A stretch of 60,000 nt of DNA from Gnetum montanum (Eukaryota > Streptophyta > Gnetopsida > Gnetales > Gnetaceae), in assembly GCA_015680685.1 (NCBI GenBank), contig MNCI01029622.1, positions 912,554 to 972,553 on the forward strand, in the 5' to 3' direction. Of the stretch, positions 31,101 through 35,976 are shown piece after piece. The notes under the pieces are model-generated. The model was not told the DNA's origin and did not search any database. It saw only the letters and a list, made by a program, of their open reading frames with translations. A program made the position numbers and the translations under genes. Position 1 is the first letter of the stretch; each line of letters starts with the position of its first letter.

Positions 31101-31597
31101 TTATGGTAAATTTATCCTGATTTGTATAATTCTTTTAACAGCTGATGAATAATAATTATCTGAACCTTTCAACTATAATACCTGAATTGAAGTTAGCTTT
31201 GGGATGTTTTAAACAGCAGGAAGAGACAGGTTTGACATGGAAGACAAGAAGGTGCATTTTCATGGATGACCATTCATTGCTCCTGGAGCAGCCAAAAAAT
31301 AGTAAACATAGCTTCCTGGCATATCCTGGGGTTGACCGTGATGTGGAAGCAGCAGTGGTTAATCTCTATGAAATGTCAATCTCCATATTAGCGAAAGGTA
31401 AGGTGATACATTCAAGAAAACTACAACAAATCAGTCCAAAAACTGAAGAAGAAATTCCTTCTCCCCTAGACACTCTGCTTCAAGGCAGAGGCTTTCATTC
31501 TACATCAGAAACAATGCATAGGTTGAGCCTCTTCATGCTAAAGAACATGAACAATCAAATCATTGACTTTCAATTTAATATTACATCACCATTGTAG
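3517..31597 (+). CDS. TIR-NBS-LRR (TNL) disease-resistance-type receptor, seven-exon model
   Basis: Predicted intracellular immune receptor of the TNL class. Joining 3517-4190, 4766-5891, 6074-6215, 6332-6483, 28627-30315, 30443-31105 and 31142-31597 gives 4902 bases, exactly 1634 codons including the stop. All junctions are GT-AG and every phase matches. Domain order: N-terminal extension 1-77, TIR about 78-224, NB-ARC about 230-600, LRR block 1 about 699-916, island about 917-1014, LRR block 2 about 1015-1250, unrecognised C-terminal region 1262-1633. The ATG at 3517 directly follows an in-frame TGA, which fixes the upstream limit. Intron 4 spans 22,143 bases of pseudogene and nested retrotransposons. 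Two weak points remain. Intron 6 is only 36 bases. Exons 5-7 could also belong to a second, decayed tandem gene copy. No stop or frameshift is seen in the modelled exons. Confidence 0.75.
4191..4765 (+). other. TNL intron 1 (575 bases)
   Basis: The donor is GTAAGT and the acceptor is TTTTTACCAG. The phase-2 join makes GG|T (Gly), giving YQGKGELSMTIVKRICELL, a normal TIR-to-NB-ARC linker. Most of the intron is the 238-base tandem duplication listed separately. Confidence 0.85.
4241..4716. repeat. 238-base near-perfect tandem duplication in intron 1
   Basis: Copy one is 4241-4478 and copy two 4479-4716. By eye they differ at a single base (GGCCAGTATTT against GGCCGGTATTT). Each copy carries AG acceptor-like sites (AATTTCAG, AATCGCAG). 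Both copies lie wholly within the intron and do not change the coding model. Confidence 0.95.
4766..5891 (+). CDS. TNL exon 2: NB-ARC ATPase domain
   Basis: Encodes residues 225-600. In order: P-loop GIGGIGKTT (280-288), kinase-2-like ILVVIDN (354-360), RNBS-B STIIVTSR (382-389), GLPL-type GIPLAL (452-457), TNL-type RNBS-D CLFLDIATFF (505-514) and MHD (561-563) followed by VLVDLGRSIV. Kinase-2 reads D-N where most NB-ARC proteins have D-D. It ends DER, phase 0, at donor G|GTATGA. All nucleotide-binding motifs are otherwise present, so a functional switch is likely. A decayed second copy of the last part of this exon lies at about 10762-10915. Confidence 0.92.
6074..6215 (+). CDS. TNL exon 3: NB-ARC to LRR linker
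   Basis: Begins GTKKVKALTLVS right after acceptor ATTTTAG, matching the G-T-x-x-V-x-x-L segment that typically follows the MHD exon in TNLs. It continues through PWSADVFSELSSLEILILHG into the first LRR-like strand and ends at donor AAAG|GTATTA, phase 1. Intron 2 is 5892-6073 (182 bases). A pseudogene copy of this exon is split by retrotransposon E1. Confidence 0.88.
6332..6483 (+). CDS. TNL exon 4: start of the LRR region
   Basis: Follows intron 3 (6216-6331, acceptor ACCCAG). Encodes GDFSKLSKRLLWLRWTKFPY..IPLKLYIKHLRGLQVTGENLIRLWEHPPQ, the L-R-W-L-R-W...L-x-x-L...L-W signature at the start of TNL LRRs. It ends in phase 0 at CACAG|GTGGGA. A decayed copy lies at about 27855-27990. Confidence 0.88.
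7985..8625. repeat. Diverged tandem repeat with TACATAGAAATG core
   Basis: Units of roughly 50-65 bases share GACATTT(T/G)TACATAGAAATG and ACCATA(A/G)TATCATG..AAG. They are clearest at 8370-8620 and more decayed at 7985-8250. The repeats keep one minus-strand frame partly open (8296-8619), but the peptide only reflects the repetition. Confidence 0.6.
9824..10183 (-). other. Unrecognised 119-codon ORF inside intron 4
   Basis: Starts MILMARKSRRVRKKVEASL and reads without a stop for 119 codons. I recognise no domain. Sequence beyond its 3' end on the minus strand stays Pro/Ser/Thr-rich with stops (to about 9000). It could be a fragment of a decayed gene or retroelement, or chance. No homologous copy was noticed elsewhere in the window. 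Confidence 0.2.
10184..10761. other. Intronic DNA, nothing recognised
   Basis: Spans the gap between the unassigned ORF and the left half of the TNL pseudogene. Several short CATGACATGG-like and ATCATCAC-like stretches occur, but no coherent repeat or ORF. Confidence 0.4.
10762..11114 (+). pseudogene. TNL pseudo-exons 2-3, left half, interrupted by E1
   Basis: Matches the end of TNL exon 2 (the ATGCATGATGTGCTGGTGGA MHD region, AGCATTGTTAAAGATGAA, GGCCATC), then intron 2 (TTTAAGTAAAATTATTATTTTTT, GACC-GAAAGTAATGTTATC), then the start of exon 3 (AAGGTGAAAGCACTAAGCTTA). Substitutions and indels destroy the frame. About 45 bases of the exon 3 start are locally duplicated (GTGAAGGAAGTAAGCTTAG and GTGAAAGCACTAAGCTTA). 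The match stops at 11114 at the E1 LTR and resumes at 27613. Confidence 0.85.
11110..11114. repeat. E1 target-site duplication, left (GCTTA)
   Basis: GCTTA at 11110-11114 is repeated at 27608-27612 on the other side of E1. Removing E1 and one copy restores an exon-3-like reading AAGCTTA|ATTTTAGAAGG. Confidence 0.9.
11406..11465. other. Assembly gap of 60 N
   Basis: Aligning the flanks to the other LTR (26924 and about 27267) indicates that about 340 bases are represented by 60 N. Confidence 0.9.
11612..11850. repeat. E1 U3 minisatellite (3' LTR copy)
   Basis: Iterations of ACTCTAATAATTAGA(A/G)TAA and CTAGAGTAACCG, including a perfect 45-base tandem repeat (first unit from 11641, second from 11686). 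It lies upstream of the TATA box in LTR sense. The paired array at 27417-27606 is shorter by about one unit. ORFs on both strands here are artefacts of repetition. Confidence 0.9.
11852..11866 (-). promoter_or_regulatory. E1 polypurine-like tract
   Basis: Reverse complement reads CAGTCGTGGGGATA directly next to the 3' LTR, where plus-strand priming is expected. The same motif with GGGGGTA borders the E1b 3' LTR at 14663. Confidence 0.6.
11867..13875 (-). other. E1 3' noncoding region and end of pol
   Basis: Contains blocks conserved with E1b, E2 and E3: a GTGGGTCCTCCCCAAA block at about 12631, a CATGGGTAACATGTCTTT block at about 13094, and ACCACACCATGCAAAGACTTATTT near 13230. A run of GTGTAAAACAAAAA repeats lies near 13690-13770. 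The part at 13780-13875 is homologous to 51920-52020 in E3, just past the integrase C-terminus. E1b interrupts at 13881. Confidence 0.7.
13876..13880. repeat. E1b target-site duplication, left (GGTAG)
   Basis: GGTAG at 13876-13880 is repeated at 22302-22306, directly outside both E1b LTRs. Confidence 0.88.
13881..14662 (-). repeat. E1b 3' LTR (782 bases)
   Basis: TGATGAGTGG...CGACTCATCA. Minus-strand TATA box CTATAAATAAG at 14603-14613. It is similar along its length to 21506-22301, the main difference being an indel of about 14 bases near the U3 end. Confidence 0.93.
14663..14676 (-). promoter_or_regulatory. E1b polypurine-like tract
   Basis: Reverse complement CAGTCGTGGGGGTA lies directly next to the 3' LTR, matching the E1 tract at 11852. 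Confidence 0.6.
14830..17535 (-). pseudogene. E1b extra ORF (ORF2), plant transposon-associated protein plus coiled coil
   Basis: Reads from ATG at 17535 (MAMKHGQQKGPSQGG) through basic, Gly/Gln-rich sequence. A globular domain follows with SPLWPILYESGAWYLRETYQF, VNICGVTVDFSAQAISEVL, RKDWLEKAYGRDK and ERVYFKIETYHLFPIKG (to 16783). A long coiled-coil-like region rich in Glu/Lys/Gln comes next (16241-15717, then a different frame to about 14830). The middle resembles the plant 'putative plant transposon protein' family (PF20167-like); that is from memory. Stops in the first part are single transitions from Trp or Gln codons (for example TGG to TGA after ETYQF at about 17139), plus at least one frameshift. 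E2 carries a homologue at 41205-42080. Confidence 0.65.
17540..19408 (-). other. E1b internal noncoding region
   Basis: Contains the blocks shared with E1, E2 and E3: the GTTGGTCCTCCCCAAAGTAG block at about 18334, the CATGGGTGCATGTCTTTCC block at about 18855, and the AAAAGACAAAAACACC tract at about 19290. A G-rich minus-strand CTTAGTCGTGGGGGAGG lies at about 17826. No ORF with recognisable domains was found, and there is no pol remnant. Confidence 0.6.
19409..20236 (-). pseudogene. E1b Gag C-terminal Pro/His-rich region
   Basis: A low-complexity stretch rich in Pro, His, Thr and Asn in two overlapping frames, suggesting a frameshift. It ends LLSYGGYPPF before a stop. A similar L-S-x-G-(G/D) ending appears just after integrase in E1 (LVMGEMATY, about 13820) and E3 (LSMGDMPPI, about 51960). 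This suggests the pol region was deleted between the Pro-rich tail and the end of pol. Confidence 0.55.
20241..21364 (-). pseudogene. E1b gag
   Basis: Starts MPLLQDYNNATPSEEVHWR at 21364. It includes LDLNNFRKFSGGYDLHPHQH and LQAFNDACAWNN, then FLMTLADQEKVWYRSLK and FFNEKYQ. After a frameshift near 20780 come ERYYALLNNCPGHGFSEEWL and GLRDATRETLGMY, the Athila-type Gag fold. It ends ECTICLYDHPKG. One TAA follows MYAQGK where Gln is likely. The frameshift plus the stop make it a pseudogene. The LNNxxxFxGGY...HLQAFxDA motif recurs in E2 and E3. Confidence 0.75.
21481..21505 (-). promoter_or_regulatory. E1b primer-binding site (tRNA-Asp type)
   Basis: Reverse complement begins TTGGCACCGTTGCCAGGGAC, directly downstream of the 5' LTR in element sense. 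It resembles the TGGCGCCGTTGCCGGGGA primer site of Athila-type elements, which pairs with the tRNA-Asp 3' end. Confidence 0.8.
21506..22301 (-). repeat. E1b 5' LTR (796 bases)
   Basis: TGATGAGTGA...GACTCATTA. The terminal CA has mutated to TA in plus-strand reading. Minus-strand TATA box CTATAAATAAG at 22228-22238. Paired with 13881-14662. Confidence 0.93.
22302..23600 (-). pseudogene. E1 integrase region
   Basis: In element sense: remnants of the zinc-binding N-terminus (DTHEGPCGGHYTRRRT near 23530), then the core with FDIWGIDFMGSITPMSN (first Asp present) and HALISNNDTHFTG, where the second catalytic Asp is replaced by Asn (codon 23146-23148). The C-terminal GPYIIYANF..AMLIYKP lies near 22430-22360. 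The core appears twice because of the artefactual block at 22782-23051. Stops and frameshifts are present. The region ends at the E1b insertion. Confidence 0.8.
22782..23322. repeat. 270-base duplicated block around a single N (probable assembly artefact)
   Basis: 22782-23051 and 23053-23322 are nearly identical (one difference seen, ACCAAAC against ACCAAGC) and are separated only by an N at 23052. The second copy continues into normal upstream integrase sequence. This is what an unmerged overlap of two contig ends looks like. Confidence 0.85.
23600..25120 (-). pseudogene. E1 reverse transcriptase and RNase H
   Basis: RT: KLKQVVKEKIKQLLKAGLKY, SKWVSPLVIVPKKGGKW, TFKDHFPLPF, then YSFLDGYSRYNQI (first catalytic Asp present), a TAG directly before MSFGLCNAP (24722-24724), and VFMDNFSTYG, where the second Asp of the xxDD box is Asn (24620-24622). 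The connection and RNase H follow (VLGHKISHIGIEID, RSFLGHSGYYRRFIENFSK, then a degenerate NYDLGVVLT). The FLDGYSGYNQI wording is typical of Athila/Tat non-chromoviruses. The frame is shared with protease upstream; several stops break it. Confidence 0.85.
25490..26220 (-). pseudogene. E1 aspartic protease
   Basis: APCKGLLDLGSGVILISQEM carries the active-site D-L-G-S form. LPPMKKRNIYLELANQS and FPIIMGRAWL follow, with the C-terminal half as in E3 and E2. A TAG occurs where E3 has Trp (MYKA[stop]NLPP against WNLPP). It is upstream of RT in the same frame. Confidence 0.75.
26221..26821 (-). pseudogene. E1 Gag C-terminal remnant
   Basis: Begins abruptly at the deletion junction with the 5' LTR. 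It encodes GCEICQYDHPKGCCPIISYL, the Cys-His motif shared by this group, then a Pro/Gln/Tyr-rich linker with stops leading into protease. The Gag N-terminus and primer site are absent. Confidence 0.7.
26822..27607 (-). repeat. E1 5' LTR, truncated
   Basis: Homologous to 11301-11851 from TTTTTATAGCTTTTATG to CTCATCA, with a TATA box on the minus strand at 27397-27406. The U5 end (the 190 or so bases next to the primer site) is missing, and the sequence switches straight into Gag coding sequence at 26821/26822. It supplies the sequence missing from the 60-N gap in the other LTR. Confidence 0.85.
27417..27606. repeat. E1 U3 minisatellite (5' LTR copy)
   Basis: Same ACTCTAATAATTAGA/CTAGAGTAAC units as at 11612-11850 but about one 45-base unit shorter, showing copy-number change since the LTRs were made identical at insertion. 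Confidence 0.85.
27608..28110 (+). pseudogene. TNL pseudo-exons 3-4, right half
   Basis: Begins with the second GCTTA, then exon 3 sequence (GATCAATGTCCATGG, GAAATTTTGATCC, TCATTGTATTAAAGGTATTA with donor), an intron, and a decayed exon 4 after CAAGGTGATCTTTTT (AAAGAGGTTGTTATGGTTGA, GAGATCCC, TTTAAAACATGTGAG). Frameshifts and lost codons rule out coding. The match continues into the first bases of intron 4 (TTTAAAAAATGCAGT) up to about 28070. Confidence 0.85.
28017..28207. repeat. About 100-base tandem repeat in intron 4
   Basis: Two diverged copies share AAATTG(G/A)(C/T)T(A/G)G(C/T)GAGAG, TTGCTAA(A)GTTTTAAAAA and ATTCCA(G/A)GTTT(T/C)(A/T)AATGT. The period is about 102 bases. Confidence 0.7.
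28208..28626 (+). other. Intron 4, right end
   Basis: AT-rich intron sequence ending at acceptor TGCATTAACAG at 28626. No other element is seen. Confidence 0.6.
28627..30315 (+). CDS. TNL exon 5: leucine-rich repeats
   Basis: 563 codons (residues 699-1261). It opens EAPSKLRQLIILHCIQLNRL, which continues smoothly from exon 4. Block 1 has LRRs spaced about 24 residues with LPESFGxLxxLxxLxLxxC. An island of about 100 residues (GRGGWYFSINLDDDMEF...SLEFIDIHLIEAV) follows, then block 2 (KVTWLSFQGFWNL...LPPTLSFC). Recent internal duplications show in the DNA: 28771 and 28987 repeat at 216 bases (three LRRs), and 29995 and 30064 repeat at 69 bases (one LRR). It ends at consensus donor GAG|GTAAGT. 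If E1-linked copies are separate genes, this exon could belong to the downstream copy. Confidence 0.9.
30443..31105 (+). CDS. TNL exon 6: unrecognised C-terminal region
   Basis: 221 codons (residues 1262-1482), starting RLKAKTSPLFFATVKERL and ending CNTCIM. The acceptor chosen is ATGTTGAATGCAG at 30442, because it keeps phase 0 and skips an in-frame TGA at 30434-30436. A second acceptor at 30349 would include that TGA. The region is mixed alpha/beta in appearance with many His, Phe and Asp (EIHVDVQGFTEFNVRQHIER, EGCIIFLDGGWKEQSK). It does not look like more LRRs. I do not recognise a family. Confidence 0.65.
31142..31597 (+). CDS. TNL exon 7: C-terminal end
   Basis: 151 codons plus the TAG stop, starting LMNNNYLNLSTIIPELKLAL after acceptor TTTTAACAG. 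It contains TWKTRRCIFMDD and ends FQFNITSPL. It is in phase with exon 6 only if the 36-base interval 31106-31141 (GTAAAT...TAACAG, containing an in-frame TGA) is spliced. If not, the protein ends VNLS at 31120. The ORF is well above random length and continues the style of exon 6, so it was probably part of the gene. Confidence 0.6.
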   Translation: MMNNNYLNLSTIIPELKLALGCFKQQEETGLTWKTRRCIFMDDHSLLLEQPKNSKHSFLAYPGVDRDVEAAVVNLYEMSISILAKGKVIHSRKLQQISPKTEEEIPSPLDTLLQGRGFHSTSETMHRLSLFMLKNMNNQIIDFQFNITSPL

Positions 31598-31620
31598 GAA
31601 ACACTATCACAGGGAAGACC

Positions 31621-31726
31621 TTAAAAGAAATGAGAAGAAAGGGTTAAAGAAAATTTGTTAAAATTAGTTATAATTTAAAAGAAATGAGAAGAAAGGGTTA
31701 AAGAAAATTTGTTAAAATTAGTTATA
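31621..31726. repeat. 54-base tandem repeat in the presumed 3' UTR
   Basis: TTAAAAGAAATGAGAAGAAA... occurs twice in succession (31621 and 31675), essentially identical, starting 24 bases after the stop codon. Confidence 0.9.
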
Positions 31727-32540
31727 TATCATAATAGTGGCAAATTGTGAAAGAAACCTTGTTTTCTTACCAATGCGATAAGATTGATGATGGTTTTGTT
31801 TTATCTTTGGAGAGAGAGGTATGTCTTTGAAGCTCATAATTCTTCTACATGTTAAACCTAATGTATTTTCTTTTTATAAAAATGTTTTTGTTAAGGTTCC
31901 ATATTCATCCTACATAACATTACAATAGTTTGTCTATTTTATAATTTTTCATTTTCTTTCAAGATTTTTATATTCTTATGATTTTCTATTCTCTTTAATT
32001 TTGAGAAGTTTGTACTTTCTCTAAATTTTGCTCAATTTTCATTATTTTTAAAGTCTATTGAAGTTCCTAACAAGTAACTAAACTAAATGTATTTAATTTT
32101 ATTCACAAGGAATGCAAAATTTCCTTTTACAAATTTTTATTTGAACTCATCATTACTTAGTACAATTAAACCTATGACCTAGGTTTGCTTACGCAAGTCT
32201 CTTAGTAATCCTTTCCTAACTATTTTTCTTGTTTCTAATCCAACAGATCTTAGCTCTAACAATCATTTGTTCCTATATAGGAAATATACAACATATCAAG
32301 GACAAAGATTTCAATAGGCATTAGGCTATAAACCAACATTTTCTCTAATTTAATAAAGCAGGATTCATATTATGAAACTAAAACTGAAGATTTTATTAGG
32401 TCTATAGTCTAAAAAATATTTAGAAGCATATTTATGTCATGGAAAATAAAAATATATTAAATAAAGTGACTAAACACCATTGGATATAACAAAAATAGAC
32501 CATATAAATCTTTTATTACGAGTGTATACTTTTGTGTAAT
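31727..32540. other. AT-rich intergenic DNA, nothing recognised
   Basis: Spans from the 3' UTR of the TNL to the degenerate LTR. No ORF or repeat was recognised. Confidence 0.5.
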
Positions 32541-33066
32541 TGTCATGTCCCCCTTCCCAAATGATGTTGTTTCATAAAAAAATATGATGTTTCTCTATAG
32601 CAAATGATGTAAGTATTGCAATAAGACCCAAAAGGACAAGTTGTAACAAGACCTAAAATGGTGCATTATAATAATGAGCATGTTTCTTAAGGTGACCTTT
32701 GGGGGTTTGACTTGAGGTATTTATACATGGGAATTAAAAGTCATGCTAGCATGGAGTTGCAAAGCCAATGATAACGAGGCATGAGTTCTAGGTGAAGCAA
32801 GATGGGAAGGTGATTAGTTGTGGCTAGGATCAAGCCAACCATGGTGGTAGTATTGGATTGCCTCTAGGGGATAGATGCTAAAGGAAGATAATCACAAAGA
32901 ATCCTCAAAGCATAACCTAGATAAACTTTTACTATATTAATAAAGCATTCTTTTCATTTTCTTTTATATTTTTTCTACTGCACTCTTTACACATAATATC
33001 GAATGTTACATAGACCTGATGTTTGCCATGACATTTGAGGATGGGATATCACAATTGATATTTGAG
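32541..33066 (+). mobile_element. Degenerate 5' LTR with Met-type primer site
   Basis: Short inverted termini TGTCATGTCCC (32541) and GGGATATCACA (ending 33053) fit an LTR of about 513 bases. A TATTTATACATGG box lies near 32718. After two bases comes TGATATTTGAG, resembling the tRNA-iMet primer site TGGTATCAGAG (8 of 11). Flanks show no matching 5-base duplication, and no coding region survives downstream. It is probably the 5' end of a decayed Ty1/copia or Ty3/gypsy element. Confidence 0.5.
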
Positions 33067-34983
33067 TAAACCATAATCCAAGGGCTAATTAGAATCAAAT
33101 GTTGATTACAATCCAATGATGGATGATTAGCCAAAATTTAGGAAGAACCATGATCGATCACTAATGATGCACCATGTTTAAGATGGACTATGCAATCAAG
33201 AAGATATCTTCCTAGAAACTTTCATGGATATCTATGACCAGAATTCAAGGAGAGATGACTGTGCATAATAAGGTATATCAATTGTGAGAAGCTTTGGTAA
33301 GATAAGAGTAACATTAGTTTAGATAACTATTATCCATCTTGTAGTATTGTTAGAATTTCAATTGATTGACTAAGGTTATTCCTATGTCTCTTTTATGAAG
33401 GTAGTAACCATAGCCTAAGCCTTTTAGAACTTTGCTTTATAATAAGATCTTACCTTTTATGGACATTATCTCGATATGAATCCAGTTTTTCTTAAATACT
33501 TGAATCCTGTAACTCACTATTACCTAACCTTATATAGTACATATACATTTGTGAGTTTAAGGGATTCAAGCTAACCATAAGATTTCCTCATCCCTACACA
33601 ACATAGATTCATAAAAGAAACCTATGTCTAATAGTTAAGGTTGTGTTCCTATATCCTAGTAATATTTTCACTAGTACTTTGTTTTGGTATAGCCATAATG
33701 CTAGAGGATAGGTCTACACTAGAATGACATTGAAATTGTTAAGGTATATATATGTTAAATTGTACTCCTAGAATTAGTTTATCAATTATGATTAAGCGTA
33801 ATTCACTTAAAAGTCTTCATGACATCCATACGTCTATATTTTAAGGTTAATTTTGCAAAAACAAGTCATTTTAGTCTTTCAAAATTATAGAAGTTCAAAT
33901 TAGTAGGTTTTTTTTTTCAAAAACCCTATCCAATGTGTAGTGAATGTTGAGATGATTCCAATAGTAGCAATTTAAGAGATATCATCATTTTCTTTAATAA
34001 AAATTTAAATTTAAAAATTTCTAAAGTTTAATATTAAATTAAAAGCTACAATTTTGGGCTTGGGCTTAAATTGGAGACCTCCTAGTTGCTAAAGTCCAAC
34101 TCTTAAATCCTCTCATATTAGCCACCTAGTCAAGTTCCTAGGTTGCTTAATCAACTAATACAATTTATAAATACTTCAAAATATTCTTTAAAAAATTAAA
34201 CAGTTAAAAATAAATTTTAGGAGCATAGCTTGAGACGTGGTGCTAGCATCCAAGGATTGCATTGGTATCCCAAGAAGCCTACATTGAACACAGTAGCCTT
34301 AATAAAAATTTAAATGCTTAATAAATTTTTTTATTAACTAGTACTTGCCTTGGCCTAATAGACCGATCCTTGTTACCATTTGTGATTTTTCTACTGTAGT
34401 CACACATCCCCTATAATCCACCTCTATTACATCTCTTTCGCAATGATCCTACCACAAGGATTGTCAATTCCTACCAGTCGACAATACAAAAGATCTATCA
34501 ACTAACAGAAATAAGTTTGTCAATTGATAGAGAAAATTTTGTTACCTAAAGGAAATTTTTCATTTGAAATTTTAAATAGAAAAATAAATTTAATTCACTA
34601 GTTTGGGTGAAACTTGATTAAACTATTAGTTTAGTAGAAGTTGAGATAAAAATTCCAGAATCAAGAATGCTTATCCTAGAGATGGATGACCTCTTAAGAC
34701 ACTCTTGGGAAGTCCCAAAATTCATGCCTAAACACTAGTTGAAAATCCATAGCTTTTGATTTCAAAAGCTTTTTTAGTGAACAAAGAGTTACTTCTAGTA
34801 GATTTCAACCTCTTAGGTGCAATGGTAAAGTCAAATCTACCCTACTAAACTTCAAAAATTAGTTTTTAATCATTGTCCCTAAACCATGCTATAAGAGTCT
34901 TAAAAGGCTAATTTAGCACTATTTGAGTATTCGATATCTATCCTTAATATATGAATAGTTATTACTCAAGATTCTGAATCCAA
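33067..34983. other. Decayed or intergenic DNA, nothing recognised
   Basis: No ORF of note, no conserved motif. It could be the remains of the element whose LTR starts at 32541, but I see no protein homology to support that. Confidence 0.4.
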
Positions 34984-35830
34984 TGATGATGGAGTCCAAA
35001 TTTGGTCATGATGATGTCACTACTCATTATACATCATCGTTGATGTGATGTCTTGGGATGTGTGGAATCCTATAAACATGAAACTTAGATGTACAATCCA
35101 ACAGCTTTTCATTCATCTCGTAATAGAACTCTTATAGTTTTATTTCCTAGACTTAGATTTAGCGATAGTAAATGTTTGCAATGTGATGTGTGGTAGTTAG
35201 ATGGTGTCTTTATTCAAACAAGTTGTACTTGGGCACAAGTTGTGATGACAATAAAGATTGAGACTATTTTCCATCACTGTAGCATCCACTTGGTTTCTTT
35301 TTTTTATTTAACATAATGTATACTATTTTACTAGCTTAATACTTTACTTTTTCAAGTACTTTATTTTTACTTGTTAATAGTAAGGGGTATGGATAAGATT
35401 GATTTCAAGTGCTAAGTGTGATTAGTTGGTAACCATAGTAATATTATTGCTTGGTTTGTCTAGTAGTATAAAACTTGATAATCCTAGTGATGATTACATG
35501 ATCCCAAGGCATATTTGGTGAATTAAGAATGGTTATCCATCATGATAAGCTAGAATAGATTTATGCTTTCATAGTTAGCTAGACTTAGATAGTTTTCACC
35601 ATGTTTATGATTAGGAGCTATAAGAGCCCAAACAACATTAGTTTATCAAATACCTCACTGTGAGTTAAAGCATATGCTCAGTTTTTACTAACTTAAGTGG
35701 GAAGACAACAATCTTGAACTTCAACTTAATTAATAGCATAATAACATTGATCATCTATAGATTATGATTAGGTCGTGCATGAACACTTCTGACTTGTATG
35801 ATTAGGTGTTGGATTGTTCCATTGCTCATC
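34984..35830 (+). repeat. E2 5' LTR
   Basis: TGATGATGG...TTGCTCATCA. In reverse complement it aligns with the LTRs of E1b, including GTGTCTTTATTCAAACAAG, GACAATAAAGATTGAGA and the CATCACTGTAGCA block. It is strongly decayed and no second LTR was found. Confidence 0.65.
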
Positions 35831-35855
35831 ATTAACGTCATTGTTAGGGATGTGT
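35831..35855 (+). promoter_or_regulatory. E2 primer-binding site, decayed
   Basis: TTAACGTCATTGTTAGGGAT sits directly after CTCATCA, in the position of TTGGCACCGTTGCCAGGGAC in E1b. Nearly all differences are C-to-T or G-to-A. Confidence 0.6.
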
Positions 35856-35976
35856 CAATGTGTGTTGAGTAATTGATTTTATAAATTTCATTGTGTCAAG
35901 AACTCTAACATCAACCTTTATATCCTTAAATCAACAATAATAGCATATACACTTAAGTAAGCATCATACTCATAGC

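Noticed and set aside
30437-31120. ORF beginning at ATG 30437 as an independent small gene
   Set aside because: It lies in phase with TNL exon 5 through a good acceptor at 30442, has no separate promoter signal, and is better explained as exon 6.
32541-33010. Shorter solo LTR ending at TGTTACA
   Set aside because: The end at 33053 gives better inverted termini and is followed by a Met-type primer-like site. Neither choice gives a matching target duplication.
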